From: Uliginosibacterium aquaticum
GTDB lineage: Bacteria; Pseudomonadota; Gammaproteobacteria; Burkholderiales; Rhodocyclaceae
Length of the DNA: 64,000 bases
Direction: 5' to 3'
Assembly: GCF_012972705.2 (NCBI RefSeq)
Contig: NZ_JABCSC020000001.1
Span: forward strand, 558,001 to 622,000
Positions 8,445-17,722 of the stretch are shown here, piece after piece. A program made the position numbers and the translations under genes. Numbering within the stretch: the first letter of the stretch is position 1; each line of letters opens with the position of its first letter. The notes under the pieces were generated by a model, which saw nothing but the letters and a program-made list of their open reading frames with translations, was not told the DNA's origin and did not search any database.

Positions 8445-9344
8445 TCAGGCCGGGAACAACTCATCCACATGGCGGCAGATGGCGCCGGGAGTGGTGAGCC
8501 AGATTTCGCCCGCATCGCGGGCCGCGGCGATGCGCTGCAGGGCACGCCGCAGATGGCGCAGGCGGTAGGGCTGGCCGATGATGTAGGGATGCAGCGCGAT
8601 GCCCATCACCAGCGGCTGGTGGTGGGCTTGCAGCAGCATTTCCTCGAAGTTGTCGACGATCAGCTGGGCGAAGTCCTTGCCGTCCATCTGGCGTGCCACG
8701 ATCATCGGAATGTCATTTACCTCCTGCGGATAGGGAATGGCCCACAGCCTTTTCCCGCTGCGTGTCGTCATCGCCACCGGCTGATCGTCGTGACACCAGT
8801 TGAGCGTGTAGTTGTAGCCGGTCTCGGTGAGCAGATCGGGCGTGGCGCGGCTCTCCGAAATCCATGGCGAGAGCCAGCCGGTGGGTGCGGCGCCGCTGCG
8901 CTCCGCCATGCGCGCGTGGCAGGCGGCGAGCAGGGCGGCCTCGCCGGTTTCGTCGAGTTCGCCCTGGCGCATGGTGTTGCTGTGGCCGTGGCCGATCAGT
9001 TCGTCGCCGCGCGCGGCGAAGGCCGCCACCAATTCCGGGCAGTGATCGTAGAGCGCGGTATTGATCAGCGCGCCCGTAGGCAGCGCCAGCTCATCAAAGA
9101 GTTCCAGGCAGCGCCAGGCTCCCACCCGGTTGCCGTACTCGCGCCAGCTGTAATTGAGCACATCGGGTTGCGGCGAGACCGGGCCAATGCAGGCCCCCAG
9201 GCCTTCACCAAAGGCGAAGTGCTCCAGATTGAAGCCGATGTAGACCGCCAGCTTGGCGCCATTGGGCCAGCGGTAGTCCGGCCGCTGGGTGATCGGGCTG
9301 TAGTCGAAGCGGCCGCTGTCGGGCAGCGGTGACAGCTCGCTCAT
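8445..9344 (-). CDS. Polysaccharide-deacetylase-fold hydrolase, PuuE-like
   Basis: A 299-residue NodB/polysaccharide-deacetylase-fold protein without signal peptide. PDYRWPNGAKLAVYIGFNLE, the metal-site-like ELIGHGHSNT and the GWLSPWISES motif resemble the cytoplasmic PuuE (HpxB) allantoinase branch rather than secreted sugar deacetylases. PuuE opens the hydantoin ring of allantoin. This copy is divergent, so a related cyclic ureide or imide is possible. The start at 9344 overlaps the stop of the upstream NTF2-like gene (ATGA), showing translational coupling. Confidence 0.82.
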   Translation of the reverse strand: MSELSPLPDSGRFDYSPITQRPDYRWPNGAKLAVYIGFNLEHFAFGEGLGACIGPVSPQPDVLNYSWREYGNRVGAWRCLELFDELALPTGALINTALYDHCPELVAAFAARGDELIGHGHSNTMRQGELDETGEAALLAACHARMAERSGAAPTGWLSPWISESRATPDLLTETGYNYTLNWCHDDQPVAMTTRSGKRLWAIPYPQEVNDIPMIVARQMDGKDFAQLIVDNFEEMLLQAHHQPLVMGIALHPYIIGQPYRLRHLRRALQRIAAARDAGEIWLTTPGAICRHVDELFPA

Positions 9345-9811
9345 GCCGTGCCTCCCATCGGCGAGGGCCAGGCCGGGGCGAGGCCGGCGCGCACCAGCAG
9401 CCATTCCGCGCTGTCGTTCCACACCTGCATCTCGACGATCTTGCCCTGGCTCACCACATAGCGATCGACATAGCGGTTGCCTTCGAAGGGTGTGCCGTCC
9501 GGCCAGGCACCGTAGAGCGTGCCGATGTTGTAGACGATGGCTTCCTCGGCGGTGGCTCCGGCGACCACATCGGTGCGCTCGAAGCGCTTCTTGACCCAGG
9601 CGTAGCGGCCTGCATTGAAGGCGCTGCAGTCTGCCGGCTCCTTCATGTCACGGCCGCCGGTGAAGCGGATACGCATATCCGGCGCGGTGAAGGCGCGTGC
9701 ACCCTCCGGGTCCGGAATCATGATGATGCGCAGGAATTCTTCGACCAGCTCGCCGGCCTGGCGGCCGATCTCTGCGGAGGGCTGTGTGCCCGGTTTTGAG
9801 GCGGAATTCAT
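9341..9811 (-). CDS. NTF2/SnoaL-like protein
   Basis: A 156-residue protein of the NTF2-like (SnoaL) cone fold. The order of helix ELVEEFLRIIMIPDPEGARAF, strand PDMRIRFTGGRDM, then IVYNIGTLYGAWPDGTPFEGNRYVDRYVV, is typical of single-domain isomerase or accessory proteins. The ATG at 9811 has GGAG eight bases upstream. It is the first gene of the leftward operon (NTF2-like, deacetylase, amidase, GntR), read from a sigma54-type promoter at 9880-9894. Its role is unknown; an isomerase or binding role in the ureide pathway is inference. Confidence 0.82.
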   Translation of the reverse strand: MNSASKPGTQPSAEIGRQAGELVEEFLRIIMIPDPEGARAFTAPDMRIRFTGGRDMKEPADCSAFNAGRYAWVKKRFERTDVVAGATAEEAIVYNIGTLYGAWPDGTPFEGNRYVDRYVVSQGKIVEMQVWNDSAEWLLVRAGLAPAWPSPMGGTA

Positions 9812-9879
9812 TTTCGATCTCCATTTTTTGCACTTAATTTGTGCGGCTAATCGCCAATCAGGCGCTTGGTGGAGTGTGA

Positions 9880-9894
9880 GCATGTGCCGTGCCA
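9880..9894 (-). promoter_or_regulatory. Putative sigma54 promoter of the leftward catabolic operon
   Basis: On the minus strand TGGCACGGCACATGC gives GG and GC separated by exactly ten bases, with the perfect -24 element TGGCACG. The transcript would start near 9869, about 58 bases before the ATG at 9811. The GntR-type palindrome abuts its upstream edge. Confidence 0.7.
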
Positions 9895-9895
9895 G

Positions 9896-9907
9896 ATTGT
9901 CGACAAT
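9896..9907. promoter_or_regulatory. GntR-type operator between divergent sigma54 promoters
   Basis: ATTGTCGACAAT is a perfect 12-bp palindrome and shares its core with the site at 7005-7020. It sits directly behind the -24 element of the leftward promoter and about 48 bases upstream of the -24 element of the rightward promoter, so one bound dimer could influence both. Confidence 0.72.
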
Positions 9908-9953
9908 TACGTTTGTGTTGTGTTTTCAATGCTTGTTTATGATTGGCTGCAAT

Positions 9954-9970
9954 AGGCACGCTTCGTGCAT
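9954..9970 (+). promoter_or_regulatory. Putative sigma54 promoter of the branched-chain-type ABC operon
   Basis: AGGCACGCTTCGTGCAT has GG (9955-9956) and GC (9967-9968) ten bases apart, close to TGGCACG-N4-TTGCA. Transcription would begin near 9980, leaving a leader of about 45 bases to the ATG at 10026. Confidence 0.68.
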
Positions 9971-10025
9971 TCAGTGTCGGCGAGGCCCGCAGGCCTGTCC
10001 ATGTCCCGATCACAGGAGAATCTTC

Positions 10026-11213
10026 ATGACCCGCATCACCCGACGTAGCGTTCTGACCGCCGCCCTGGCGACCGCAAGCTGTTTCATGTTGCCGCTGGCC
10101 CACGCGGCCGATCCGATCAAGATCGGCCTAGTGACGGCCCTGTCCGGCCAGTCCGCGCTGGCAGGTGAGGCCATCACGCGTGGCCTCACCGTGGCCATCG
10201 AAGAGATCAATGCCAAGGGCGGCCTGCTCGGCGGGCGCAAGATCGAACTGGTGCGTCGCGACGACGAAGGTAATCCGGCCAAGGGCGTGACCGCTGCACG
10301 CGAACTGATCTACAAGGAGAAGGTGGCTGTGCTGTTCGGCGGCCTGGATACGCCGGTTTCGGTGGCGATCGTGCAGATGGCCAATCAGGAGAAGGTGCCC
10401 TTCATGGGGCCGTGGGCCGCCGGCACACCGATCACCAAGAATGGCGCCAACCCGAACTTCGCTTTCCGCGTGTCGGCGGTGGACGAGATCGTTGATCGCG
10501 GCATGCTGGCCTATGCGCAGAAGACCTTCAAGGCGAGCAAGCCCGGCATGATCCTGGTGAACAACGCCTGGGGTGAGTCCAACGAGAAGGGCCTCAACGC
10601 CGCGTTGGCCGCCAAGGGCATGAAGGCGGTCGGTAGCGAGAAGTTCGAAGCCAATGATGTGGACGTGGTGCCGCAACTCTCCCGCCTCAAGGCCGCTGGC
10701 GCCGACGTGCTGTTCATGGTGGGCAATGTGGGCCCTTCGGCCCAGGTGGTGAAGTCGCTCGATCGCATGGGCTGGAAGGTGCCGGTGGTGTCGCACTGGG
10801 GCCCGGCCGGTGGCCGCTTCACCGAACTGGCAGGCCCGAATGCGAAGAACGTGCACTTCGTGCAGACCTACAGCTTCTTCGGCAAGCAGAACCCGGTCGG
10901 CGAGAAGCTGATCAAGACCCTGATGGCCAAGTACCCGGACATCAAGGGCGTGGATGACATCACCCCGGCGGTGGGTGTGGCCAATGCCTACGACGGCATG
11001 CAGCTGGCCGCGCTGGCGATTGCCAAGGCCGGTTCCACCGAGGGCGACGCGGTGCGCCAGGGCTTCTACAAGATCGACCGCTACGAAGGCCTGATCAAGA
11101 CCTATGTAAAGCCCTTCACGCCCGATGTGCATGACGCGCTCTCCGAGAACGACTATGTGTGGGCCTACTTCATTGATGACTTCATCCTGCCGGTCGGCAT
11201 GACGAGCAAGTAA
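10026..11213 (+). CDS. ABC importer periplasmic binding protein, branched-chain/amide type
   Basis: A 395-residue type I periplasmic binding protein. Residues 1-27 form a signal peptide (two Arg pairs, hydrophobic core, cleavage after AHA). The mature start DPIKIGLVTALSGQSALAGEA and the block INAKGGLLGGRKIELVRRDDE are classic for LivJ/AmiC/urea-type binding proteins. AGGAG lies seven bases before the ATG at 10026; the frame stays open further upstream but crosses the promoter. It is the first gene of the rightward operon and should capture the nitrogenous substrate in the periplasm. Confidence 0.94.
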   Translation: MTRITRRSVLTAALATASCFMLPLAHAADPIKIGLVTALSGQSALAGEAITRGLTVAIEEINAKGGLLGGRKIELVRRDDEGNPAKGVTAARELIYKEKVAVLFGGLDTPVSVAIVQMANQEKVPFMGPWAAGTPITKNGANPNFAFRVSAVDEIVDRGMLAYAQKTFKASKPGMILVNNAWGESNEKGLNAALAAKGMKAVGSEKFEANDVDVVPQLSRLKAAGADVLFMVGNVGPSAQVVKSLDRMGWKVPVVSHWGPAGGRFTELAGPNAKNVHFVQTYSFFGKQNPVGEKLIKTLMAKYPDIKGVDDITPAVGVANAYDGMQLAALAIAKAGSTEGDAVRQGFYKIDRYEGLIKTYVKPFTPDVHDALSENDYVWAYFIDDFILPVGMTSK

Positions 11214-11219
11214 CAGCGT

Positions 11220-11249
11220 CCGTCGTCCCTGCCCACGCGGGGACGACGG
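11220..11249 (+). repeat. Hairpin between binding protein and permease genes
   Basis: CCGTCGTCCC and GGGACGACGG pair over 10 bp around a 10-base loop, directly after the binding-protein stop. Such hairpins commonly keep binding-protein mRNA levels above those of the permease genes. Confidence 0.65.
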
Positions 11250-11289
11250 GCCCCCGATTGATTTCAACGACATCCACCAAAGGCAGCCG

Positions 11290-12168
11290 ATGCTTCTCCT
11301 CTCCGCCCTCATCTCCGGCCTTGGCCTGGGTGCCATGTATGGCCTCATGGCGCTGGGTTTCCATGTCACCTATGCCGTCTCCGGCACGGTCAATTTCGCC
11401 CAAGGCAGCTCGATGATGCTGGGTGCGGTGCTGACCTTTGGTTTCGCCCAGGCGCTGGGCTGGCCGATGCCGCTGGCGATCCTGCTGGCGCTGGCCTTGT
11501 GCGCGCTGTACGGCCTGCTGGTCGAGTTCGTGGCGGTGCGGCCCTTCGCCAGCCGCGGCTCGGATGCCTGGCTGATGTCCACCGTGGCGCTGGGCATCGT
11601 GCTGGATAACCTGGTGATGTTCTCCTTCGGCAAGGAGCCGCGTTCCCTGCCTTCGGTGCTGGCGCAGACACCGATCGAGCTGGGCGGTCTGGGGCTGGGC
11701 GTGTATCCCTTGCAGGTCTTGATTCCTGTCATCGGCTTGCTGCTTGCCGCCGTGCTGCATTTCGTGGCCCGCCGCACGCGCTGGGGCATCGCCATGCTGG
11801 CGGTGGTGCAGAACCGCGATGCAGCGCGCCTGATGGGTATTCCGATCCGCCGCGTGGTGGCGGCCGCGTTTGCGCTGTCCACCCTGTTCGCTGGCATTGC
11901 CGGGGTGTTGATCGCGCCGCTGATGAATGTGCATGCCGACATGGGCACCTTGTTCGGCCTCAAGGCTTTCGCGGTCGCCATCCTCGGTGGCATCTCCAGC
12001 GCCTGGGGGGTGATGCTGGCCGGGCTGATCTTCGGCGGCGTGGAGGCCATCGTCACCGCCACCCTGGGCTCCGGCTACACCCAGATCATCAGTTTCTCGC
12101 TGGTGATTGCCGCACTGGCTCTGCGTCCCAACGGCCTGTTCGGCCGCGCCGAGGTGCGCAAGGTATGA
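11290..12168 (+). CDS. ABC importer permease, LivH type
   Basis: A 292-residue inner-membrane permease with about eight hydrophobic segments. ALISGLGLGAMYGLMALGFH and GTVNFAQGSSMMLGAV are the LivH-family entrance motifs, and GMPIRR-like GIPIRRVVAAAFALST plus LGGISSAWGVMLAGLIFGGVE form the EAA-type loop region. It pairs with the LivM domain of the next gene. The stop overlaps the next start by four bases. Confidence 0.93.
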   Translation: MLLLSALISGLGLGAMYGLMALGFHVTYAVSGTVNFAQGSSMMLGAVLTFGFAQALGWPMPLAILLALALCALYGLLVEFVAVRPFASRGSDAWLMSTVALGIVLDNLVMFSFGKEPRSLPSVLAQTPIELGGLGLGVYPLQVLIPVIGLLLAAVLHFVARRTRWGIAMLAVVQNRDAARLMGIPIRRVVAAAFALSTLFAGIAGVLIAPLMNVHADMGTLFGLKAFAVAILGGISSAWGVMLAGLIFGGVEAIVTATLGSGYTQIISFSLVIAALALRPNGLFGRAEVRKV

Positions 12169-14735
12169 GCCCTCTGAATCCGACCCTTTCTGTGCCCGCC
12201 ATGTCACTCCACCCTAACGTCATTACCGGCCGCAATGATCGCGGTCTCTCCCGCCTCGTGTTCACCCTCTTGTGCGTGATGGGGGCGCTCTTGCTGGCCT
12301 GCACGCTGAATGGCTACTACGTCTTCGTGCTGGCCAATGTGGCCTTGCTGGCCATCGTGGGTATCGGCCTCAACGTGCTGATGGGCATGAGTGGCCAGGT
12401 ATCCTTCGGCCATGTCGGCTTTTACGCGCTGGGCGCTTACGTGGTGGCGGTACTCACCACCAAGGCCGGCTGGAGCTTCTGGGCCGCCTGGCCGATGGCG
12501 GCCTTGTTGAGCAGCGCCATCGGAGCGCTGCTGGCGCTACCGGCCCTGCGTGCCAAGGGGCCTTATCTGGCGATGATCACGATTGCTTTCGGTTTCATCG
12601 TGGAGCACAGCATGGTCGAGATGCGTGGGCTCACCGGTGGCCAGAACGGCATCATGGGCATCGTTGCTCCGGCGCTCGGCGCGGCCCTGCGCGGCGAGCG
12701 CGCGGTGGCGGTGCTGGCGGTGATCACGGCGGCGCTGGCGCTTGGCGCCTACCTGCTACTGGCGCGTGGCAGCTGGGGCGCGGCCCTGCGTGCGGTGCGC
12801 GACAGCGAGACGGCCGCCGAATCCATCGGTCTCAACCCGCTTGTCATCAAGACCGTGGCCTTTGCCGTGTCGGCCCTGCTGGCCGGGCTGGCTGGCGGTC
12901 TGTATGCGCCGCTGTCTGGTTTTGTCACGCCGAGCAGTTTCGGTTTCATCCAGTCCATCCTGTTCGTGCTGTTAGTCATGATCGGCGGCTCGGGTACCCT
13001 GGCCGGGCCCATCGTCGGCGCCATCGTGGTGGGGGTCTTGCCTGAGCTTCTGTCCAGCCTGGAGGAATACCGCCTGCTGTTCTTCGGTCTGCTCCTGCTG
13101 CTGGTGCTGTGGGCCGCCCCCGAGGGCATGGCGGGGCTTCTGCGCCAACTGTCGGCTGCCGTGATGCGGCGCCTGGGGCGCGCCGCAAGCCTGCCCGAAG
13201 ACGGGCCGGCGCCGGCGCTGGAAATGTCGGCGCGCAGTCGCGGTGTGTTGCGCGCCGAGCAGCTGTCGATGGTTTTCGGTGGGGTGCGAGCGGTGAGCGA
13301 CCTCTCCTTCGAGGTGCAGCCGGGCCAGGTCACCAGCCTGATCGGCCCCAACGGCGCCGGCAAGAGTACGGCGCTGAACATGCTGAGTGGTTTCTACACT
13401 CCCAGTGCCGGGCGCTTCCTGCTGCATGACGCCTCCCTTCAGGGGCAGGGGGCTTGCAAGGTGGCGCGCGAAGGTGTGGCGCGCAGTTACCAGACCTCAC
13501 AGCTCTTCGGCAGCCTCAGCGTGCTGGACAACGTGGCCCTGGCCTTGCCGCGCGGCCGCCTCGGCGCCTTGCTCGGGCGGCAGGCGGTGTGTGCGCCTGC
13601 GGCACGCGAGCGGGCAGCCAGCCTGCTGCGCTGGTGCGGTTACCAGGGCGCGTTGAGCCTCAAGGCTGGTGGCCTGGCGCATGTGGACCGGCGCCTGGTG
13701 GAGATCGCCCGTGCGCTGGCCACCGACCCCGAGGTGCTGCTGCTCGACGAACCGGCGGCCGGCCTGTCGCGCGAGGACAAAGCACTGTTGGCGGCGCTGC
13801 TGCGGCGCATCGCTGCGGCCGGCATCGGCGTGCTGCTGGTCGAGCACGATATGGCGCTGGTCATGGAGATCTCGGATCACATCGTGGTGCTGGATGCAGG
13901 CCAGTTACTGGCACGCGGCACGCCCGCCGAGATTCAGGGCAATGCCGCCGTGCGCCGTGCCTATCTGGGCGAGGCCGACGCGCTGCAGATCGCGCCGGTA
14001 GCGCTGCGCCGCATGAGCGCCGAGAGTCCGGAACTGCTCGGCGTGGGCGGACTCACTACCGGTTACGGCGCCGAGCCGGTGCTGCACGCGGTGGATCTGC
14101 AGGTGCGCGAGGGCGAGATGGTGGCGCTGCTGGGGGCCAACGGGGCGGGCAAGTCCACCCTGATGCGCAGCCTCAGCGGCCTGCACAAACCCCTGCAGGG
14201 CGGCATCCATCTAGGCGGCGTGGAGCTCTCCGGCTTGCCGGCCGAGCAGATCGTGCGTCTGGGCCTGGTGCTGGTGCCGGAAGGGCGCCAGGTCTTTCCG
14301 GAGCTCTCCGTGCTGGACAACATCCGCCTCGGCGCGTTCCTGCATCCAGAAGGCCGCGAGCAACGCGTGGAGGAGATGCTGACGCGCTTCCCGCGCCTGC
14401 GCGAGCGCCTGCACCAGCGCGCCGGCCTGCTCTCCGGCGGCGAGCAGCAGATGCTGGCGATTGCCCGTGCGCTGATGAGCCGGCCACGCGTGTTGTTGCT
14501 TGATGAGCCCTCGCTGGGCCTCGCGCCAAAGGTAATAGCCGAGCTTTTCGCGGCGCTGGATCGCCTGCGCGGCGAAAACATGACCCTGCTGCTGGTCGAC
14601 CAGATGGCGGCGCTGGCGCTGGCACTCGCCGATCGCGCCTATGTGCTGGAGAACGGGCAAGTCGTGGCGCGCGGCACGGCCGCCGAGATCGCCGCCGACC
14701 CGGCGCTGGCCAAGGCCTATCTGGGGGCGCACTGA
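12165..14735 (+). CDS. LivM-LivG-LivF triple fusion ABC importer protein
   Basis: An 856-residue fusion. Residues about 30-330 are a LivM-type permease ([32 protein letters not shown]). Residues about 360-600 are a LivG-type ATPase with Walker [10 protein letters not shown] and Walker [11 protein letters not shown]. Residues about 625-856 are a LivF-type ATPase with GANGAGKST, signature [16 protein letters not shown] and [10 protein letters not shown]. In the first ATPase the signature helix reads [17 protein letters not shown], so the usual SGGQ/PYGQ residues are missing; one of the two composite ATP sites is probably non-hydrolytic. The fusion leaves the operon with two polypeptides in place of the usual four membrane and ATPase proteins. 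Confidence 0.93.
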   Translation: MSPLNPTLSVPAMSLHPNVITGRNDRGLSRLVFTLLCVMGALLLACTLNGYYVFVLANVALLAIVGIGLNVLMGMSGQVSFGHVGFYALGAYVVAVLTTKAGWSFWAAWPMAALLSSAIGALLALPALRAKGPYLAMITIAFGFIVEHSMVEMRGLTGGQNGIMGIVAPALGAALRGERAVAVLAVITAALALGAYLLLARGSWGAALRAVRDSETAAESIGLNPLVIKTVAFAVSALLAGLAGGLYAPLSGFVTPSSFGFIQSILFVLLVMIGGSGTLAGPIVGAIVVGVLPELLSSLEEYRLLFFGLLLLLVLWAAPEGMAGLLRQLSAAVMRRLGRAASLPEDGPAPALEMSARSRGVLRAEQLSMVFGGVRAVSDLSFEVQPGQVTSLIGPNGAGKSTALNMLSGFYTPSAGRFLLHDASLQGQGACKVAREGVARSYQTSQLFGSLSVLDNVALALPRGRLGALLGRQAVCAPAARERAASLLRWCGYQGALSLKAGGLAHVDRRLVEIARALATDPEVLLLDEPAAGLSREDKALLAALLRRIAAAGIGVLLVEHDMALVMEISDHIVVLDAGQLLARGTPAEIQGNAAVRRAYLGEADALQIAPVALRRMSAESPELLGVGGLTTGYGAEPVLHAVDLQVREGEMVALLGANGAGKSTLMRSLSGLHKPLQGGIHLGGVELSGLPAEQIVRLGLVLVPEGRQVFPELSVLDNIRLGAFLHPEGREQRVEEMLTRFPRLRERLHQRAGLLSGGEQQMLAIARALMSRPRVLLLDEPSLGLAPKVIAELFAALDRLRGENMTLLLVDQMAALALALADRAYVLENGQVVARGTAAEIAADPALAKAYLGAH

Positions 14736-15124
14736 TGACAGTGAAGAACAGTGCCATCAACCTCCCGCATGTTCTGGCCGAAGTCCAGGCGGCCTTTGCG
14801 CGTTACGAGGCGGCGCTCACCGGCAACGTGGTGGCGGTGCTGGACGAGCTTTTCTGGCACAGCCCGCACACTTTGCGCTATGGGGCGAGCGAAAACCTCT
14901 ACGGCTATGCCGCGATCCAGGCCTTCCGCGCTGCACGCCCGGCCCAGGGCCTCGAGCGCTGCTTGCGCAACACCGTGATCACGACCTACGGCGAAGACTT
15001 CGCGACAGCTTCCACCGAGTTCACGCGCGAAGGCGTGGCCCGGTGTGGGCGCCAGACCCAGACCTGGGTGCGCATGAGTGAGGGCTGGCGGATCGTGGCC
15101 GCCCATGTTTCCTTGATGAACTGA
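14735..15124 (+). CDS. hpxZ: HpxZ/AtzH-like (DUF3225) protein
   Basis: A 129-residue NTF2-fold protein. [36 protein letters not shown] and the C-terminal [20 protein letters not shown] are characteristic of the AtzH/HpxZ (DUF3225) family. AtzH is an amidase associated with AtzE and AtzG in cyanuric-acid degradation, and HpxZ belongs to the oxalurate branch of purine use in Klebsiella. The ATG shares a base with the stop of the ABC fusion gene. Together with the amidase and the HpxW-like gene this is the strongest pointer to ureide or oxamate breakdown. Confidence 0.85.
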   Translation: MTVKNSAINLPHVLAEVQAAFARYEAALTGNVVAVLDELFWHSPHTLRYGASENLYGYAAIQAFRAARPAQGLERCLRNTVITTYGEDFATASTEFTREGVARCGRQTQTWVRMSEGWRIVAAHVSLMN

Positions 15125-15143
15125 ATCTGCTGCTGAAAACTTC

Positions 15144-15974
15144 ATGACAATCGACTTCACCCATCTCGCGCTGTTTGCCGCCGCGCTCCTGCTCACCGGC
15201 TGCGTCTCCGGTTTCCTCGCCGGCCTGTTGGGCGTGGGCGGCGGCATCATCGTGGTGCCTATTCTCTACATGCTGTTCCCGGCCCTCGATGTGCCGGAGG
15301 CGATCCGCATGCATCTGGCGGTCGGCACCTCGCTGGCCACCATCATCCCTACCGCCATCACCTCGGCGCGCGCGCATTACGCCAAGGGCGGGCTGGACCC
15401 CAAGTTGCTGCGTGCGCTGGCACCGAGCATCCTGGTTGGCGTGGTGGCCGGCAGCATCTTTGGCGGCAAGGCCAGCGGCACGACCCTGATCCTGATCTTC
15501 GCCATCATCGCGCTGCTGGTGTCCATCTACATGGCATTTCGCCGCGACAGCTGGGTGCTGGCGCCGGCGCTGCCGACCTCGCCGCTGCTGCGTGCGCCGA
15601 TCGGGCTGTTCATCGGCTGGTTCTCGGTGCTGATGGGGATTGGTGGCGGCACCCTGTCGGTGCCCATCCTGAGTGCCTTCAGCGTCGAGATGCGGCGCGC
15701 CGTGGGTACCGCCTCGGCGGTGGGCATTTTGATTGGCGTGCCGGGTGCGCTGGGGTTCATTGCAACAGGCTGGGGCAATCCGTTGCTGCCGCCGTTCAGT
15801 CTGGGCTATTGCAGCCTGATTGGCTGCGCGCTGATCGTGCCGGCCTCCATGCTGACCGCGCCTTATGGCGTGCGCACCGCGCATGCCATCTCGCCAGCGC
15901 TGCTGCGGCGCGCCTTCGCAGTTTTTCTCTTGATCACTTCGATCAAGATGTTCATGAGCGCAGTCGGGAGCTGA
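15144..15974 (+). CDS. TSUP (TauE/SafE) family membrane permease
   Basis: A 276-residue protein with about eight transmembrane segments. The duplicated GxxxGxGGG motifs, GLLGVGGGIIVVPIL near residue 30 and LMGIGGGTLSVPIL near 165, define the TauE/SafE family. Known members move small anions such as sulfite, sulfoacetate or organic acids, usually outward. Within this operon it may export an acidic end product such as oxalate or oxamate; this is inference. Confidence 0.9.
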   Translation: MTIDFTHLALFAAALLLTGCVSGFLAGLLGVGGGIIVVPILYMLFPALDVPEAIRMHLAVGTSLATIIPTAITSARAHYAKGGLDPKLLRALAPSILVGVVAGSIFGGKASGTTLILIFAIIALLVSIYMAFRRDSWVLAPALPTSPLLRAPIGLFIGWFSVLMGIGGGTLSVPILSAFSVEMRRAVGTASAVGILIGVPGALGFIATGWGNPLLPPFSLGYCSLIGCALIVPASMLTAPYGVRTAHAISPALLRRAFAVFLLITSIKMFMSAVGS

Positions 15975-15975
15975 C

Positions 15976-17553
15976 ATGCTGAAGGCAACCATGACGCGCG
16001 GTGGCATGCTCAGTGCGCCACATCATCTGGCGGCACAGAGCGGCGCGGCCGTGCTGCGCGAGGGCGGCAATGCGGTGGAGGCGATGCTGGCCGCCGCCGC
16101 CACCATTGCCGTGAGCTACCCGCACATGAATGGCATCGGTGGCGATGGCTTCTGGCTGATCGCACTGCCGGGCAAACCGCCGCTGGCGATCCGCGCCTGC
16201 GGCCCGGCCGCGCAACTGGCCGAGCGCAGCTTCTACGCCCAGGACAAGAGCATTCCCACGCGTGGCCCACGCGCCGCGCTGACGGTGGCCGGCGCTATCG
16301 GTGGCTGGGCGCAGGCGCTGGAAGTCGCGGCGCGCCTGGGCGGCAGGCTGCCGCTGGCGCGTCTGCTGGCGGACGCCATTCATCATGCGCGAGTTGGTGT
16401 GCCGGTGACGCGCTCGCAGGCCCAGCTCACCGCCGCCAAATGGTCCGAGCTGGAACTGGTGCCTGGCTTTGCCGAGACCTTCGCCGGCCAGGGGCTGCCA
16501 ACTGTGGGCGACACGCAGGCCCAGCCGCGCCTCGCCGCCACCCTGGAGCAGCTCGCGCGGGCCGGGCTGGAGGATTTCTATCGCGGTGATGTGGCACGCA
16601 GTCTGGCACGCGATCTGGAGGCGTTGGGCAGCCCGTTGCGCCTGGCCGATCTGGAAAGTTACCGCGCCGAACAGGTCACTCCGCTGTGCGTCGAACTGGG
16701 TGTGGGCCGCAGCTACAACCTGCCGCCGCCCACCCAGGGCGTCAGCGCCCTGGCAATCCTCGGCATCTTCGACAAGCTGGGGGTGAGGGAGGGCGAGTCC
16801 TTCGCCCATGTGCACGGCCTGGTCGAGGCCACCAAGCGCGCCTTCCGCTGGCGCAATGCACACTGTGGCGACCCGCGCTACATGCGCGTCGATGCGCAGG
16901 CCTTTCTGGCTGCGGATTCACTGCGGCACGAGGCGAGTCAGATCGATCTGCAGCGCGCCGCGCCCTGGCCCGAGCTTGCCAAACCCGGCGACACCATCTG
17001 GATGGGCGCAGCCGATCGTCACGGCTGCGTGGTGAGCTATATCCAGAGCGTGTACTGGGAATTCGGCAGCGGCGTGGTGCTGCCCGAAAGCGGCGTGCAG
17101 TGGCAGAACCGCGGCGCCAGTTTCAGCCTGCACGACGGGCCGAACGCGCTCATGCCGGGGCGTCTGCCCTTCCACACCCTGAACCCCTCGCTGGCGCACT
17201 TGAAGGATGGCCGCGTGATGGCCTACGGCACCATGGGTGGCGAAGGCCAACCGCAGACTCAGGCTGCGGTGTTTTCGCGTCACGTGTTGTTCGGGCAGGA
17301 CCTGCAGGCCGCGGTAACGGCGCCGCGCTGGTTGCTGGGGCGCACCTGGGGCGAGGAATCGACCAACCTGAAGCTGGAGTCGCGCTTTGCGCCGGCGCTG
17401 TATGAGGCGCTGGGCGCGGCGGGTCACGACATCCAGATCGTCGGCGAATTCGAGGACATGATGGGCCATGCCGGTGCGGTGTCCGTGCATCCCGGCGGGC
17501 TGATCGAGGGGGCGAGCGACCCGCGTGCCGATGGCCTGTGTGCGGCGCTGTGA
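15976..17553 (+). CDS. hpxW: Gamma-glutamyltransferase-family amidohydrolase, HpxW-like
   Basis: A 525-residue Ntn-hydrolase of the gamma-glutamyltranspeptidase family, lacking a signal peptide and therefore cytoplasmic. The N-terminal SAPHHLAAQSGAAVLREGGNAVEA is the family opening. The autoprocessing/catalytic threonine is Thr340 in PGDTIWMGAADRHG, the equivalent of TTHxSVVD in GGT. LNPSLAHLKDGRVMAYGTMGG is the oxyanion and GG-loop region. HpxW-type members hydrolyse oxamate to oxalate and ammonia; GGAG lies upstream of the ATG. The neighbouring hpxZ-like gene favours this role over glutathione metabolism. Confidence 0.87.
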   Translation: MLKATMTRGGMLSAPHHLAAQSGAAVLREGGNAVEAMLAAAATIAVSYPHMNGIGGDGFWLIALPGKPPLAIRACGPAAQLAERSFYAQDKSIPTRGPRAALTVAGAIGGWAQALEVAARLGGRLPLARLLADAIHHARVGVPVTRSQAQLTAAKWSELELVPGFAETFAGQGLPTVGDTQAQPRLAATLEQLARAGLEDFYRGDVARSLARDLEALGSPLRLADLESYRAEQVTPLCVELGVGRSYNLPPPTQGVSALAILGIFDKLGVREGESFAHVHGLVEATKRAFRWRNAHCGDPRYMRVDAQAFLAADSLRHEASQIDLQRAAPWPELAKPGDTIWMGAADRHGCVVSYIQSVYWEFGSGVVLPESGVQWQNRGASFSLHDGPNALMPGRLPFHTLNPSLAHLKDGRVMAYGTMGGEGQPQTQAAVFSRHVLFGQDLQAAVTAPRWLLGRTWGEESTNLKLESRFAPALYEALGAAGHDIQIVGEFEDMMGHAGAVSVHPGGLIEGASDPRADGLCAAL

Positions 17554-17640
17554 GCAGCGCCTGAGCCTGGTGCGCCTGAGCCGGTCAGGGCACCGCCAGC
17601 GTGCATGCCGCCAGACGTTTTGTATGCAAAAAAATCAGCG

Positions 17641-17665
17641 TGTTTTTGTAAGCTACTGAAAAACA
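17641..17665. promoter_or_regulatory. Inverted repeat upstream of the polyamine-type ABC operon
   Basis: TGTTTTT and AAAAACA are separated by 11 bases, about 16 bases upstream of the sigma54 -24 element. This is a candidate operator, possibly for the second GntR protein. It does not share the TTGTCGACAA core of the first system. Confidence 0.45.
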
Positions 17666-17679
17666 AGTATTTTTGTTTT

Positions 17680-17695
17680 TGGCATGCGCCGTGCT
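17680..17695 (+). promoter_or_regulatory. Putative sigma54 promoter of the polyamine-type ABC operon
   Basis: TGGCATGCGCCGTGCT has GG at 17681-17682 and GC at 17693-17694, ten bases apart. The start would lie near 17706, giving a leader of about 17 bases that still contains the ribosome site AAAGGGAG before ATG 17723. Confidence 0.68.
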
Positions 17696-17722
17696 TAGTG
17701 TTTTCCAGCAGAAAGGGAGCGC

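Noticed and set aside
9615-10025. N-terminal extension of the ABC binding-protein frame
   Set aside because: It runs through the divergent promoter region and the NTF2-like gene. The signal peptide and AGGAG fix the start at 10026.
10128-11369. 413-codon minus-strand frame over the binding-protein gene
   Set aside because: Shadow frame with low-complexity His/Arg content and no motif.
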